From Tessaracoccus palaemonis (GTDB taxonomy: Bacteria > Actinomycetota > Actinomycetes > Propionibacteriales > Propionibacteriaceae): a stretch of 64,000 nt of DNA. Positions 1 to 9,129 of this stretch are shown piece by piece. The translations under genes were made by a program, and so were the position numbers. Position 1 is the stretch's first letter. Every line of letters begins with the position of its first letter. Where the stretch lies: positions 2,728,001-2,792,000 of the forward strand of contig NZ_CP079216.1 in the NCBI RefSeq assembly GCF_019316905.1, read 5' to 3'. The notes beneath the pieces are model-generated. The model was not told the origin of the DNA. It ran no database searches and worked only from the letters and a program-made list of their open reading frames with translations.

Positions 1-684
1 GATGAGCCGCACCGCGAGGGGCTGGCTCAGCGACTGAACTGGCTGCGGGCCGGTGTGCTGGGCGCCAACGACGGGATCGTATCGGTGGCGGCGGTCGTCG
101 TCGGCGTCGCGGCCGCGACCACCGACTCAGCGACCGTGCTGCTGGCCGGCATGGCAGCGCTGATCGGAGGTGCGATCTCCATGGCGCTGGGCGAGTACGT
201 CTCGGTCAGCAGCCAGCGCGACACCGAGCGGGCGCTGATCGCCAAGGAACGCGAGGAGCTGCGGACGATGCCCCGCGAGGAGTTGGCCGAGCTGGCCGAC
301 CTCTACGAGCAGAAGGGCCTGTCGCCGGAGACCGCGCGGAGGGTCGCGGACGAGTTGACGGCCCACGATGCGCTCGCGGCGCACCTAGACGCTGAGCTGC
401 ACATCAGCGCCGACGACGTCGTCAGCCCGTGGCGGGCAGCGGCCGCGTCGCTGGTCGCGTTCACACTCGGGGCCGTGCTACCCATGCTGGCGATCCTGCT
501 GCCGCCCGCCGGGCTGCGGATCCCGGTGACTTTCGTGTCGGTGCTGGTCGCGCTGGCGGCGACGGGCGCCGTCGCCGCGTGGATCGGCGGCGCGCCGTGG
601 GGTCGGGCCGTCGCCCGCACCGTCGTGGGCGGCGCCCTGGCGCTGGCGGCCACCTACGGCATCGGCGTCCTGCTCGGCTCCTGA
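1..684 (+). CDS. VIT1/CCC1-family transporter (5' end outside window)
   Basis: The open frame runs in from the left edge, so the true start lies upstream; 227 residues are visible. The first part reads LRAGVLGANDGIVSVA, the signature of the first membrane helix of VIT1/CCC1 vacuolar iron/manganese transporter homologues. A charged middle region with many E, R and D residues (about residues 75-130) matches the cytoplasmic metal-binding helices of this family. Three more hydrophobic helices follow to the stop at 682-684. The family moves Fe2+ or Mn2+ across membranes; the metal cannot be told here. No gene precedes it in the window. Family assignment is firm and substrate is inference. Confidence 0.88.
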   Translation, partial: DEPHREGLAQRLNWLRAGVLGANDGIVSVAAVVVGVAAATTDSATVLLAGMAALIGGAISMALGEYVSVSSQRDTERALIAKEREELRTMPREELAELADLYEQKGLSPETARRVADELTAHDALAAHLDAELHISADDVVSPWRAAAASLVAFTLGAVLPMLAILLPPAGLRIPVTFVSVLVALAATGAVAAWIGGAPWGRAVARTVVGGALALAATYGIGVLLGS

Positions 685-734
685 CGCCTGGTCTCACGCT
701 TGCCCCTTCGGACAACCCCTTCGCCCGGTCCTTT

Positions 735-956
735 CCCTTCGACAAGCTCAGGGCCCTTCGACAGGCTCAGGGAACCGGGTGGCTCAGGGACCGGGTGGCG
801 GAGCCTTCTCGGTTCGCCGAGCCACCCGGGTCGCCGAGCTTGTCGAGGCGCCTCGAGCGAAGCGAGAGGAAAACCCGCGCCCGGGTCCCAACCCTTCGCT
901 CCGCTCAGGGCCCTTCGACAGGCTCAAGGACCCGAATGCGCTCAAGGACCGGGACC
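735..956. repeat. Cluster of dispersed 'TTCGACARGCTCAGGG' repeats, copy cluster 1
   Basis: The gap after the VIT gene is filled with short units such as CCCTTCGACAAGCTCAGGG and CTTCGACAGGCTCAGGGA, with inverted partners such as CCGAGCTTGTCGAGG and the linker CCTCGAGCGAAGCGAGAGG. Similar units recur at 1880-2165 and 14366-14480. No reading frame with family features crosses it. The units are partly self-complementary and could fold as hairpins serving as a terminator for both convergent neighbours. Confidence 0.75.
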
Positions 957-1844
957 TCAACCCACCGACGCCGGACGCGTGGCGATCAGCGTGAAGCTGG
1001 CCGGCAGGCGTTCGGGGCGGTCCGAAAGCCGGTACTCACCGTCGTCGCCGAGCGTCATCATCCCCGGCAGCGCATCCCAGGGCACACTGTCGTGCTCGAC
1101 GAAGGTCTCGATGGTCAGCCCCGCGGAGAGCACCGCCGTTAGGATCTCACCGATCGAGTGGTTCCACTCGGCCGAGACGGGCGAGGCCACCGGCGTCGAC
1201 CCCGCGTAGCTCGTCTCCTCACACCAGACCCGGTACTCGGGCTGTGTGTAGTAAGCGAACTCCAGCGCGGGGCTCATCCCCCCGGGGGCGGTCATGTCGG
1301 GCTGCTGGCCGCGCTCCGCATACTCGTCCCCGACGACCACGGCCGCCAGTGAGTTCAGCACCGGGTGCCCGTCGCGGATGAAGAGCCTGCCGCCGGGCCG
1401 TAGCAGCGCGGCGACGGTGCGTGCCCAGCGGTCGATGTCGGGGAGCCAGCAGATGGCGCCGATGCCGGTGTAGACGAGGTCGAAGCGCCCCGGACCCAAG
1501 GCCTCCACGGCGCCGTACACATCGGACTCCACGAAGTCGACGTCGACGCCGACCCGCGCGGCGAAGGTCCGGGCGTGGGCCAGCGCCCGCGGGGCGAGGT
1601 CGAGTCCGGTCATCCGCGCGCCGAGCCGGGCCAGGCTGACGGTGTCCGTGCCGATGTGGCACTGCAGGTGGACGGCGTCGAGCCCGGTCAGGTTGCCGAG
1701 CCGGGGCCGGTCGAACGCCACGACGTCGGAGATCCACGCTGGGTCGTCGAACGCCTCCAGCTGGTAGCCGTCGGGGCCGACGTGCACGTCCGCCCGCGCG
1801 TCCCAGTTGGCGCGGTTGATGTTCAGATAGCTGTCGTCGGTCAC
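957..1844 (-). CDS. Class I SAM-dependent methyltransferase
   Basis: This 295-residue protein has a Rossmann-type methyltransferase core. The AdoMet site is marked by LDAVHLQCHIGTDTVSLARLGA (shortened: HLQCHIGTDTVSL), then TGLDLAPRALAHA and a GRFDLVYTGIGAICWL stretch. The substrate is unknown. I chose the GTG at 1844 because an AAGGAGG ribosome binding site lies about 8 nt upstream; the frame stays open to 1952, but that extra part is repeat-derived sequence. The gene sits alone between two clusters of the dispersed repeat and points away from its upstream neighbour, so it is probably monocistronic. Confidence 0.85.
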   Translation of the reverse strand: MTDDSYLNINRANWDARADVHVGPDGYQLEAFDDPAWISDVVAFDRPRLGNLTGLDAVHLQCHIGTDTVSLARLGARMTGLDLAPRALAHARTFAARVGVDVDFVESDVYGAVEALGPGRFDLVYTGIGAICWLPDIDRWARTVAALLRPGGRLFIRDGHPVLNSLAAVVVGDEYAERGQQPDMTAPGGMSPALEFAYYTQPEYRVWCEETSYAGSTPVASPVSAEWNHSIGEILTAVLSAGLTIETFVEHDSVPWDALPGMMTLGDDGEYRLSDRPERLPASFTLIATRPASVG

Positions 1845-1879
1845 TTCTCTCCTCCTTGCAGTGGTTGGTGGGGCCGCGG

Positions 1880-2165
1880 CGCGGAAGCGGGTCGCCGAGC
1901 TTTCCCGGTTCGCCGAGCCTGTCGAGGTGCCTCGAGCGAAGCGAGAGGACACCTCCTTCGCTCCGCTCAGGGCCCTTCGACAAGCTCAGGGAACCGGAGC
2001 GGCTCAGGGAACCGGGTCGCCGAGCTTGTCGAGGTGCCTCGAGCGAAGCGAGAGGAAAACCCTTCGCTCCGCTCAGGGCCCTTCGACAGGCTCAGGGAAC
2101 CGGTGTGGCTCAGGGCCCTTCGACAGGCCTGCGCTGAGCTTCGTCGAAGTGCTCAGGGAACCGGT
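1880..2165. repeat. Dispersed 'TTCGACARGCTCAGGG' repeats, copy cluster 2
   Basis: This intergenic stretch upstream of the methyltransferase is almost entirely made of alternating direct and inverted copies of the same short units as 735-956, including two copies of the CCTCGAGCGAAGCGAGAGG linker and several copies of CTTCGACAAGCTCAGGGAAC. It lies between two minus-strand genes. Beyond these repeats I see nothing else in the gap. Confidence 0.75.
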
Positions 2166-2168
2166 ACG

Positions 2169-2489
2169 TCAGCCGACCTTCAGCTCGCCCATCTCGTCCC
2201 AGTCGTCGCCGTCGACCTGGCGCGACACGATCTTCGGCGTCGTGGACAGGTACGGCGGGAGGTCGACCTGCATCTGCTTGAAGTGGGCCGAGTTCACGTG
2301 CGGACCCGCACCATCGTCGTCGAAGGCCTCGACAAGGACGTACTCGTTGGGGTCCTTGACGGAGCGCGACCACTCGAACCATTTGTTGCCCGGCTCGGCG
2401 AGCGTCGCCTCGGTGAAAGGGCGCGAGATCTCGGGCCACTGGTCGGCGAACTCCGGCTTGACAGGGAACTTCACGACGATGAAGTACAT
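2169..2489 (-). CDS. ABM-domain (antibiotic biosynthesis monooxygenase-like) protein
   Basis: A small 106-residue protein beginning MYFIVVKFPVKPEFADQW and containing EPGNKWFEWSRS, PNEYVLVEAF and NSAHFKQM. These are the usual landmarks of dimeric alpha-beta barrel (ABM) proteins, which include putative quinol monooxygenases and haem-degrading enzymes. The frame has two ATGs six nucleotides apart. The AAGGAGG box touches the first one (2495) and stands six nucleotides from the second (2489), so 2489 is the likelier start. Substrate and cofactor need are not visible. Confidence 0.8.
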   Translation of the reverse strand: MYFIVVKFPVKPEFADQWPEISRPFTEATLAEPGNKWFEWSRSVKDPNEYVLVEAFDDDGAGPHVNSAHFKQMQVDLPPYLSTTPKIVSRQVDGDDWDEMGELKVG

Positions 2490-2519
2490 CGGCATCCTCC
2501 TTGATCGGTTACTGCCACC

Positions 2520-3587
2520 CTAGGGCCTCAGCGATTTCTCGAACGCGGCCTCGACGAGGATCGGGCGGAACCCGAGGGCCTCGTTGACGTCGAGCATGTA
2601 GCGGTTCTCCTCGGCGTTCCACGTGACGATGGCAGTGGCGTCGGGCGCGGCCTCCCGCACCTGGACAAGGTTCGCGGCCTTGACCATCATCCCCAGCCGG
2701 TGGCCCCGGTGATCAGGATGGACGATGGTGTCCCACTGGTCGACGAACGCGTCGGGCGCGTCGCGCTCGAGCATCAGCTCGCTGATGGCGACCGCCCGGC
2801 CCGAAGGTCGGTGGCGGATGACGGCGACCCAGCGGCGCATGGTCGGAAGCATGGAATCCTCCATGCGGCGGACGCGCTCGGCATCCCACGTGGTCTCGAC
2901 GACGGTGAGCCCGCCCGACGGCGGGTCGACGCTCATCCGCTCCTTGAGGACGGCGATGTCGGCGAGGAACACGTCCGGCGTCGCGCCCTCCCAGGTGAGC
3001 GCCTCGTACTCGTCGCCCGCCGCGGCGGCCGCCGAGTCGCGGGCGACGACGGGGTCGACGAGCGGGGCTGCGAAGTCGTAGCGGCTGACCCGCTCGATCT
3101 GGTGCAGGACATAGCCACGGCTGAGCGCGAACCGGACGCCGTCGTGGTCGGCGGGCGCCGCGCCGATTCCGCTGGTCGGGACGACGCGGTCGTCGCCGGG
3201 GCGGGGGGCCTCGACCCAGGCCGTGGCGCGCTTCGCTCCCCGTGCGGCGAGCCGCTCGTCGAGGCGGGCGGCAAGCTCCCCGCCGATGCCGCGGCCGCGC
3301 TCGTCGGGCAGGACGAAGACGAACACCTGGGGTGCGTCGGGATCGTCGACGAGTTGGACGGACAGACTGGCGAAGCCGACGGGGCGGTCCTCGTCGACGG
3401 CGAGGAGGCGCTCGGTCGTCCGCTCGGCCAGGTTGGCCCGTGCCCGGTGGAGGGAGGCTTCGTCGGTGGCGTCCCAACCGGGACCGTCGATCAGGAGGTG
3501 GTTGCTGGTGCGTATCAGCTCGCAGTAGGCGTGCCAGAGGTCGTCGGGCTGCTCGGGCAGCGGGACGTCGATGATGGAAACAGGCAT
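2520..3587 (-). CDS. GNAT acetyltransferase with two GNAT domains
   Basis: This 355-residue protein carries two acetyl-CoA-binding signatures. The first is DERGRGIGGELAARLDERL (about residue 95-115) and the second is DHRGHRLGMMVKAANL (about residue 290). Tandem GNAT proteins of this size are common in actinobacteria and mostly uncharacterised; mycothiol synthase MshD is one known two-domain case, but the MshD substrate-site signatures are not seen here. The gene follows the ABM protein by about 30 nt on the same strand and may be transcribed ahead of it. Substrate unknown. Confidence 0.85.
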   Translation of the reverse strand: MPVSIIDVPLPEQPDDLWHAYCELIRTSNHLLIDGPGWDATDEASLHRARANLAERTTERLLAVDEDRPVGFASLSVQLVDDPDAPQVFVFVLPDERGRGIGGELAARLDERLAARGAKRATAWVEAPRPGDDRVVPTSGIGAAPADHDGVRFALSRGYVLHQIERVSRYDFAAPLVDPVVARDSAAAAAGDEYEALTWEGATPDVFLADIAVLKERMSVDPPSGGLTVVETTWDAERVRRMEDSMLPTMRRWVAVIRHRPSGRAVAISELMLERDAPDAFVDQWDTIVHPDHRGHRLGMMVKAANLVQVREAAPDATAIVTWNAEENRYMLDVNEALGFRPILVEAAFEKSLRP

Positions 3588-3828
3588 GAGGTGTCCTCGG
3601 GTGGTGAAAGGGGTGTGTTCGGGCGCGCGACGGACGCCGAGCCTGTGCGGCTCAAGGCGTCTGCGCGGTCAGCGACGGAATGCGAACATGGGGCGAGCCT
3701 GCCATGATCGTCGACGCCCTGGCAACCCCTGAGTCACCCTGAATCAGGTCGTCACCGTTTCGAAGTCACCGCCCGGCTGCGTAGGGTGGAGCGGTAATCG
3801 CCACCGACCGAGACGAGTAGACGCGCCC

Positions 3829-4782
3829 ATGGCCCCCGCTGACGAACTGCGCAACGACCCCGCCGCCATCGACGTGACAAGGCCCGATACGCCGAAGGGC
3901 TGGGTGTCGCGGCTGCTGAAAGGCATGGCCGTCGGCGTCGGCGCCATCCTCCCCGGCCTGTCCGGCGGCGTGCTCGCCGTCATCTTCAAGCTCTACGACC
4001 CGATGATCCGGTTCCTGGCGAACCTGCGACGCAACTTCGTGAAGAACGTGCTGTTCTTCACCCCCGTCGGCATCGGCATGATGCTCGGCATCGTCGGGTT
4101 CTCCGTGATCGTCGAGGCCGCGTTCGGCCGCTACGCCGCGCAGTTCACGTGCCTGTTCATCGGCTTCGTGATCGGCACGTTCCCGTCGCTGTACCGCCAG
4201 GCCGGCAAGCGGGGTCGCAGCACGAAGGACCTTGTCATCATGGGCCTAGCGGCGCTGGCGATCTTCGCCCTGATGTACATCGGCGGCGATTCGCAGCTTC
4301 TGCAGGTCGAGCCGAGCGTCCCTGTCTGGTTCGGCTCCGGTGCCCTGATCGGGCTCGGCGTCATCGTGCCGGGCATGAGCCCGTCGAACTTCCTGATCTA
4401 CTTCGGCCTCTACGACAAGATGGCCTCCGGTATCAAGAACTTCGACATGGGCACGATCATCCCGCTCGCGCTCGGCCTCATCGCGTGCGTGATGCTGCTC
4501 GCCAAGGCCGCGGCCTGGGCCTTCGACCGGTACTACTCCGGCATGTACCACTTCATCCTCGGCATGGTGATCGGCTCATCCGTCGCCATCTTCCCGACGG
4601 TGGTGTTCCCCGCCTTCGCACCGGCCGGCCTCGCCGCAAGCGGGCTGTCACTGGGCGGTTCGATCGCCTTCGCCGCGGCCCTGCTCGTCGTCGGCGTCGT
4701 CGCGTCGTACCTGTTCAGCAAGGTGGAGGACCGCTACTCCGACGAGCGCGAGGCCATCGAGTCGGGCGGCAAGGACGCCTGA
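3829..4782 (+). CDS. DUF368 membrane protein, PopT-type polyprenyl-phosphate transporter
   Basis: The 317-residue protein has about eight hydrophobic segments and the DUF368 signatures GAILPGLSGGVLAVIFKLYD near residue 45 and VIVPGMSPSNFLIYFGLYD near residue 185. DUF368 proteins (PopT) were shown in other bacteria to return undecaprenyl phosphate across the membrane for reuse in cell wall synthesis; that role is known for the family and transferred here. The hydrophilic N-terminal 20 residues precede the conserved part. The gene stands alone upstream of an intergenic tandem repeat and the insertion sequence. Confidence 0.88.
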   Translation: MAPADELRNDPAAIDVTRPDTPKGWVSRLLKGMAVGVGAILPGLSGGVLAVIFKLYDPMIRFLANLRRNFVKNVLFFTPVGIGMMLGIVGFSVIVEAAFGRYAAQFTCLFIGFVIGTFPSLYRQAGKRGRSTKDLVIMGLAALAIFALMYIGGDSQLLQVEPSVPVWFGSGALIGLGVIVPGMSPSNFLIYFGLYDKMASGIKNFDMGTIIPLALGLIACVMLLAKAAAWAFDRYYSGMYHFILGMVIGSSVAIFPTVVFPAFAPAGLAASGLSLGGSIAFAAALLVVGVVASYLFSKVEDRYSDEREAIESGGKDA

Positions 4783-4818
4783 CCGCTCGTCGGCCTCTGC
4801 TCCTTCAGGCTCTGGGCC

Positions 4819-4946
4819 GCACCGTCGGCGGGCCTCCACGTGCTCGACCACACCGTCACCGGGCCTCCACATTCCCGACCACACCGTCACCGGGCCTCCA
4901 CATCCCCGACCACACCGTCGCCGGGCCTCCACACCCCCGACCACCG
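4819..4946. repeat. 31-bp tandem repeat, four copies
   Basis: GGGCCTCCAC recurs at 4830, 4861, 4892 and 4923, exactly 31 bp apart, within units of the form ACCACACCGTCACCGGGCCT plus CCACATCCCCG. The two middle copies are nearly identical and the outer ones have diverged. The rest of the 4783-5003 gap shows no gene. Confidence 0.85.
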
Positions 4947-5003
4947 GCCCCAACCCCCGACCGGTGACCGCCGACCGCCGACCGACCGCTGACCACCCCA
5001 TCG

Positions 5004-5032
5004 CGAAAATCGTTCAGTGGTCGATTCTCCCC
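5004..5032. repeat. Left arm of palindromic element B (copy B1), interrupted by the IS
   Basis: The segment starting CGAAAATCGTTCAGTGG and ending GGTCGATTCTCCCC is the left arm of a long imperfect palindrome whose remainder lies at 6535-6645. Removing the insertion sequence and one 14-bp duplication restores a single element of about 140 bp matching the intact copy at 24665-24814. Confidence 0.8.
5019..5032 (+). repeat. Target site duplication of the IS, left copy
   Basis: GGTCGATTCTCCCC here is repeated exactly at 6521-6534, directly flanking the TG...CA ends of the IS481-family element. A 14-bp duplication is within the range known for this family. Confidence 0.85.
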
Positions 5033-6520
5033 TGTGAAGTCTCATACCTTCGTGGACGGTTGTGTCTCATAGCTTCGTAGACAGATGTGTCTCGACCTTC
5101 GTTGACAGTGGGTGTTGACGGTTCTGTCTCACGGTTTCGTGGACAGTTGCGGGTGTCCGCGGTGAGGGTCGGGCCATGGCTGCTCGTATCGATGTTCGTG
5201 TTCGTCAACGGATCATCAACTTCCCTGACAGTCCTCGTAGGGGCGAGGTCACCAGGTTCTGCCGGGAGCACGGCATCTCTCGCGCGGAGTTCTATAAGGT
5301 CCGGTCCCGGGCCGCCGACGAGGGCAAACTCGCCGCGGTGACGGCCCGGCAGCCGATCGCCAGGTCCGTGGCGCGACGCACCAGCGACGAGATCGAGACG
5401 ATCGCGTTGCAGGTCCGTGCCGGGTTGAAGCGGGAAGGCTGGGACCATGGGCCGTTGTCCGTGGCGGCCGCGATGCGGCGTCAGGGGATCGACCCGCCGT
5501 CCAGGGCCACCCTGGCCAGGATCTTCACCCGGCACGGGGTGGTGCGTCCGGAGCCAGCGAAACGTCCCCGGGCGTCGTATCGCCGGTTCCGTTACCCGGA
5601 CCCGAACGGCTGCTGGCAACTCGACGGAGTCGAGATCGTTCTCGACGACGAGGCCGGGTCGAGACGATGCGTACTCCAGGTCGAGGACGACCACTCCCGA
5701 TTCATCCTCGCTTCACACGTCGCCTTGTCCGAGACCAGCCAGGCAGCGATCACCGTCGTCGCCGCGGCGATCGGTCACCACGGCGCCCCGGCCCGATTCC
5801 TGACCGACAACGGGACCGCGTTCAACCAGTCCCGCCGCGGCAGGACCTCCCAGCTCGAGGGTTTCCTCCGACGCCAGGGCGTCGAGCCGATCACCGGTCG
5901 GCCCGGCAAACCCACCACCCAGGGCAAGAGCGAACGCCTGCACCAGACGTTCCACACCTTCCTCGACGCGCACCGCCCGATCCGCTCCCAGGCCCGACTC
6001 GCAGAACTCGCCGACCAGTTCGCCCAGTACTACAACACCCAGCGGGCCCACCAGGCACTGGACCCCGACCAGACTCCCGCCGACGCCTACCAAGCCCGCC
6101 CGAAAGCACTCCCCGGCCCACCGACACCCCCACCACCCCAGCCAACCCCGACCAGCCGACGGACCGTGAAGTCCGGCATCACACGCCGCCTGAAAGGAGA
6201 ACGCCCCGCCACCGACCCCAGCCAGGCCCGCTGGGCCGACCGGCAGGTCTCCCGCAGCGGCCGCGTACACATCTGCAACGCGAAGATCTACGTCGGCAGC
6301 AGCCACATCGGCGAAACACTGCACATCATGTTCAACGCCACCACAATCGAGATCTTCGACACCAACGGCGTCCTGGTCGGCACCACCCCACACCCCGGCA
6401 AAGTCCCCACCGGCACCACCCGACTGCTCACAATCAGCCCCAGAACCACCAGCCACCGTGAGACATAACCGTCAACAAGCCACTGAGACACAACCGTCCA
6501 CGAAGCACCGAGACATGGCA
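5033..6520 (+). mobile_element. IS481-family insertion sequence, complete (1488 bp)
   Basis: The element starts TGTGAAGTCTC and ends GAGACATGGCA. The reverse complement of the right end reads TGCCATGTCTC and then continues, after a short divergent stretch, with CTTCGTGGACGGTTGTGTCT, matching the left end closely. The ends carry repeated boxes of the form TGTCTCA...CTTCGTGGAC: about four on the left between 5038 and 5155 and two to three on the right between 6457 and 6516. These are probable transposase binding sites. One intact transposase gene lies inside, and exact 14-bp direct repeats flank the element. It looks structurally complete and recent. Confidence 0.9.
5176..6468 (+). CDS. IS481-family transposase
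   Basis: This 430-residue protein has an N-terminal helix-turn-helix region (GEVTRFCREHGISRAEFYKV, about residues 23-42) and an rve integrase core. The catalytic acidic residues appear to be D150 in CWQLDG, D211 in LTDNGTAF and E253 in QGKSERLHQTF, followed by YYNTQRAHQAL, the usual IS481 C-terminal core motif. It acts on the element's terminal repeats by a DDE mechanism. No frameshift or stop is seen. A proline-rich linker near residue 320 leads to a C-terminal beta-strand domain of about 90 residues. Confidence 0.93.
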   Translation: MAARIDVRVRQRIINFPDSPRRGEVTRFCREHGISRAEFYKVRSRAADEGKLAAVTARQPIARSVARRTSDEIETIALQVRAGLKREGWDHGPLSVAAAMRRQGIDPPSRATLARIFTRHGVVRPEPAKRPRASYRRFRYPDPNGCWQLDGVEIVLDDEAGSRRCVLQVEDDHSRFILASHVALSETSQAAITVVAAAIGHHGAPARFLTDNGTAFNQSRRGRTSQLEGFLRRQGVEPITGRPGKPTTQGKSERLHQTFHTFLDAHRPIRSQARLAELADQFAQYYNTQRAHQALDPDQTPADAYQARPKALPGPPTPPPPQPTPTSRRTVKSGITRRLKGERPATDPSQARWADRQVSRSGRVHICNAKIYVGSSHIGETLHIMFNATTIEIFDTNGVLVGTTPHPGKVPTGTTRLLTISPRTTSHRET

Positions 6521-6534
6521 GGTCGATTCTCCCC
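6521..6534 (+). repeat. Target site duplication of the IS, right copy
   Basis: Exact second copy of GGTCGATTCTCCCC (left copy 5019-5032), immediately after the CA end of the insertion sequence. Confidence 0.85.
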
Positions 6535-6645
6535 GGTGTGGCGACGAAAACCGCACAACGCTTCAGGAGGCGCGCGAGAGTCCGACGAGGCATCGAACGA
6601 TTCTCGGCACAAGACCAGGGAGAATCGACCACTGAACGATTCTCG
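6535..6645. repeat. Remainder of palindromic element B (copy B1)
   Basis: It continues the arm at 5004-5032 after the insertion. The right arm GGGAGAATCGACCACTGAAC ending near 6645 is the inverse of the left arm, and inner segments (CGACGAAAACCGCAC against CGAACGATTCTCGGCAC) also pair. It matches the intact copy B2 at 24665-24814 in layout. Confidence 0.78.
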
Positions 6646-6693
6646 GGAGGGGAGCATTGGCAGTGGTCGGCCGGGGTGCGGCGAAGACGCGCA

Positions 6694-6729
6694 TCGCCTC
6701 GTCAGGCTGACAACAGCTTGACGAGGCGA
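6694..6729. terminator. Perfect 11-bp hairpin downstream of the GH65 gene
   Basis: TCGCCTCGTCA at 6694-6704 and its exact inverse TGACGAGGCGA at 6719-6729 enclose a 14-nt loop. The hairpin lies about 90 bp past the stop of the minus-strand GH65 gene. There is no U-tract, as is common for terminators in high-GC actinobacteria. Assignment as a terminator is inference. Confidence 0.5.
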
Positions 6730-6819
6730 CGAGGGCCGGCATGACTGCCTGGATCAGCCTGCCCGGCGCGATGCAGCGACTCAGGCCACCAGCGAGCGTT
6801 TTTCGACCGCGGCTCCGGC

Positions 6820-9072
6820 TCAGGACAGCGGGACGACGATCCGGTCAGCCAGCTCGTACGGCTCCCCCGCGACGACGACGGTGACCTTCTCCCCGGCCCG
6901 GAGCTGCACCGCCGCCTCACCCGGGCTCACCGTCAGGCCGACGGTGCGGCCGCGGAACTCCAGGCTGAACGAGTACGACTCCCAGCCGTCGGGGCAGTAC
7001 GGCGCGAACGACAGCTGACCGTCGCGAACGCGCATCCCGGCGAAGCCCTGCACGATCGCCAGCCACGCGCCACTCATCGACGTGATGTGCAGGCCGTCCT
7101 CGGTGTCGGCGTTGTAGTTGTCGAGGTCGAGGCGCGCGGTGCGCTGGTACAGCTCGACGGCCTTCTCCCGCTCGCCGATCGACGACGCGAGCACCGAGTG
7201 CACGCTCGCCGACAGCGACGACTCGTGCACCGTGAGCGGCTCGTAGAACGCGAAGTTACGACGCAGCTGCTCGACGGTGAAGTCGTCCTCGAACAGGTAC
7301 ATGCCCTGCAGCACGTCGGCCTGCTTGATGTAGCAGGAGCGCAGGATCCGGTCCCACGACCAGGTCTGGTTCAGCGGCCGGTCCTCGGGACGGAGCTCCG
7401 CCACGGGCGTGAGGTCCTTGTCGAGGAACGTGTCGTGCTGCACGAAGATGCCGAGCTCGTCGTCGGTCGGGAAGTACATCCCCTCGGCGATCTCGCGCCA
7501 CCGCGCGACCTCCTCCGACGCGACCTCCGGCCCGTGCCCGGCCGCGACCAGCTCCGCCGTCGAGCGCATGGTCCACGCGGCGAGGTAGTTCGTGTAGAAG
7601 TTGTTGTTGATGTTGTTCTCGTACTCATTCGGGCCCGTGACGCCGTGCAGCATCCACTGGCTGCGGCGCTTCGAGAAGTGCACGCGGTCCGCCCAGAACC
7701 GGCTGATCTCCACCAGCACCTCGGCGCCGTCGCCCTCGAGGTAGCTGCGGTCGCCGGTGTAGTTGGCGTAGTTGTGGATTGCGAACGCGATGGCGCCGTT
7801 GCGGTGGATCTCCTCGAAGGTGATCTCCCACTCGTTGTGACACTCGATGCCGTTGAAGGTCACCATCGGGTACAGCGCGCCGGCCAGCCCCTGCTGGCGG
7901 GCGTTGTGCTGCGCCTGCGGCAGCTGCTCGTGGCGGTAGCGGAGCAGCGCCTTCGTGACCTCGGGGTCCGCGACCGCGAGGTACAGCGGCACCAGGTAGG
8001 CCTCGGTGTCCCAGTAGGTCGCGCCCCCGTACTTCTCGCCGGTGAAGCCCTTGGGGCCGATGTTGAGGCGGTAGTCGTGGCCGTAGTAGGTCGAGAACAG
8101 CTGGAACAGGTTGAACGCGATGCCCTGCTGCGCCTCGTCGTCGCCGACGACCGTGACTGCCGCGGTCGCCCAGCGGGCCTCCCAGGCCGCGGTGTGGCGG
8201 GCCAGATGCTCGTCGAAGCTCTCGGCCGAGAGGCGCTCCAGCAGCGCGTCGGCGACAGCCTCGTGCGTGTCCGCCTCGTGGTCGCGCGAGGTCAGGACCG
8301 CGGTGGTGCGCACGATCTCGAGCCGCTGCCCTGCCTCGAGCCCCGAGGCGACGCTCACGCCGACCGACGTGGGGAGTTCGAGCGGCTCGACCTTGACGTC
8401 GGCCGCCACCCGGCTGACCGCCGTGACGGTGAACTGCGGCACGCCGAAGGAGTTCGGGACCGTCCTGGTGGAAAGTGCCGGCTGCTCGCCGACGCGGCGC
8501 CCGGTCTCCTCCCAGAACTGCTCTCCGTAGTTGGAGTCCTGGTTGTGCACGTCGCGGTCGATGCGCGGCCGCAGTTCGACGTTCGCGCCGCCGGTGAGGC
8601 ACTCGACGACGACGCGCTGCCAGCAGGTCTCGACCTCGACGACCGAGAGGAACTTCTCGAAGCTGATCCGGAACGTCGACCCGGCAGCGGCGAGCTCGAA
8701 CGACCTTGTCAGGAGCCCGTTGCGGAGGTCGAGGCGGATCCGGAAGTCCGACGGCTCCACGGTCGCGAGGTCGACGGGAGCCTCGTCGATCAGGACGTCG
8801 ACGGCCGCGAAGTTCAGCGCGTTGATGGCCTTGCCGAAGTACTCCGGGTAGCCGTTCTTCCACCAGCCGACCCGCGTGCGGTCGGGGTACCAGACGCCGG
8901 CCAGGTAGGTGCCCAGGTGGTGGTCCCCGGAGTAGCCCTCCTCGAAGTTCCCGCGCATGCCCATGTGCCCGTTGCCGATCGAGGTCAGGGACTCGATCAG
9001 CCGGAGCTTGTCGCGGTTGAGGACGCGGGTCGTGAGGGCCGTCGGTTCGACGTCGAATACTCGGTCAATCAT
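6820..9072 (-). CDS. Glycoside hydrolase family 65 disaccharide phosphorylase
   Basis: This 750-residue protein has the full GH65 layout: an N-terminal beta-sandwich (about 1-270), a linker, the (alpha/alpha)6 catalytic barrel (about 330-700) and a small C-terminal sheet domain. Visible motifs are [15 protein letters not shown] and [19 protein letters not shown], with E483 in GPNEY as the likely general acid by comparison with maltose phosphorylase. GH65 members split maltose, kojibiose, nigerose or trehalose with phosphate, giving beta-glucose 1-phosphate; the specificity cannot be read here. ATG 9072 fits the conserved [10 protein letters not shown] start. An operator-like palindrome at 9130-9145 precedes it, matching one before the adjacent sugar transporter genes. 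No beta-phosphoglucomutase gene is adjacent. Confidence 0.88.
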   Translation of the reverse strand: MIDRVFDVEPTALTTRVLNRDKLRLIESLTSIGNGHMGMRGNFEEGYSGDHHLGTYLAGVWYPDRTRVGWWKNGYPEYFGKAINALNFAAVDVLIDEAPVDLATVEPSDFRIRLDLRNGLLTRSFELAAAGSTFRISFEKFLSVVEVETCWQRVVVECLTGGANVELRPRIDRDVHNQDSNYGEQFWEETGRRVGEQPALSTRTVPNSFGVPQFTVTAVSRVAADVKVEPLELPTSVGVSVASGLEAGQRLEIVRTTAVLTSRDHEADTHEAVADALLERLSAESFDEHLARHTAAWEARWATAAVTVVGDDEAQQGIAFNLFQLFSTYYGHDYRLNIGPKGFTGEKYGGATYWDTEAYLVPLYLAVADPEVTKALLRYRHEQLPQAQHNARQQGLAGALYPMVTFNGIECHNEWEITFEEIHRNGAIAFAIHNYANYTGDRSYLEGDGAEVLVEISRFWADRVHFSKRRSQWMLHGVTGPNEYENNINNNFYTNYLAAWTMRSTAELVAAGHGPEVASEEVARWREIAEGMYFPTDDELGIFVQHDTFLDKDLTPVAELRPEDRPLNQTWSWDRILRSCYIKQADVLQGMYLFEDDFTVEQLRRNFAFYEPLTVHESSLSASVHSVLASSIGEREKAVELYQRTARLDLDNYNADTEDGLHITSMSGAWLAIVQGFAGMRVRDGQLSFAPYCPDGWESYSFSLEFRGRTVGLTVSPGEAAVQLRAGEKVTVVVAGEPYELADRIVVPLS

Positions 9073-9129
9073 GCTCGTCGCTTTCTCTGCTGCCCCGGAA
9101 CCGGTAACGCGCACACGGCCTCCCTGATT

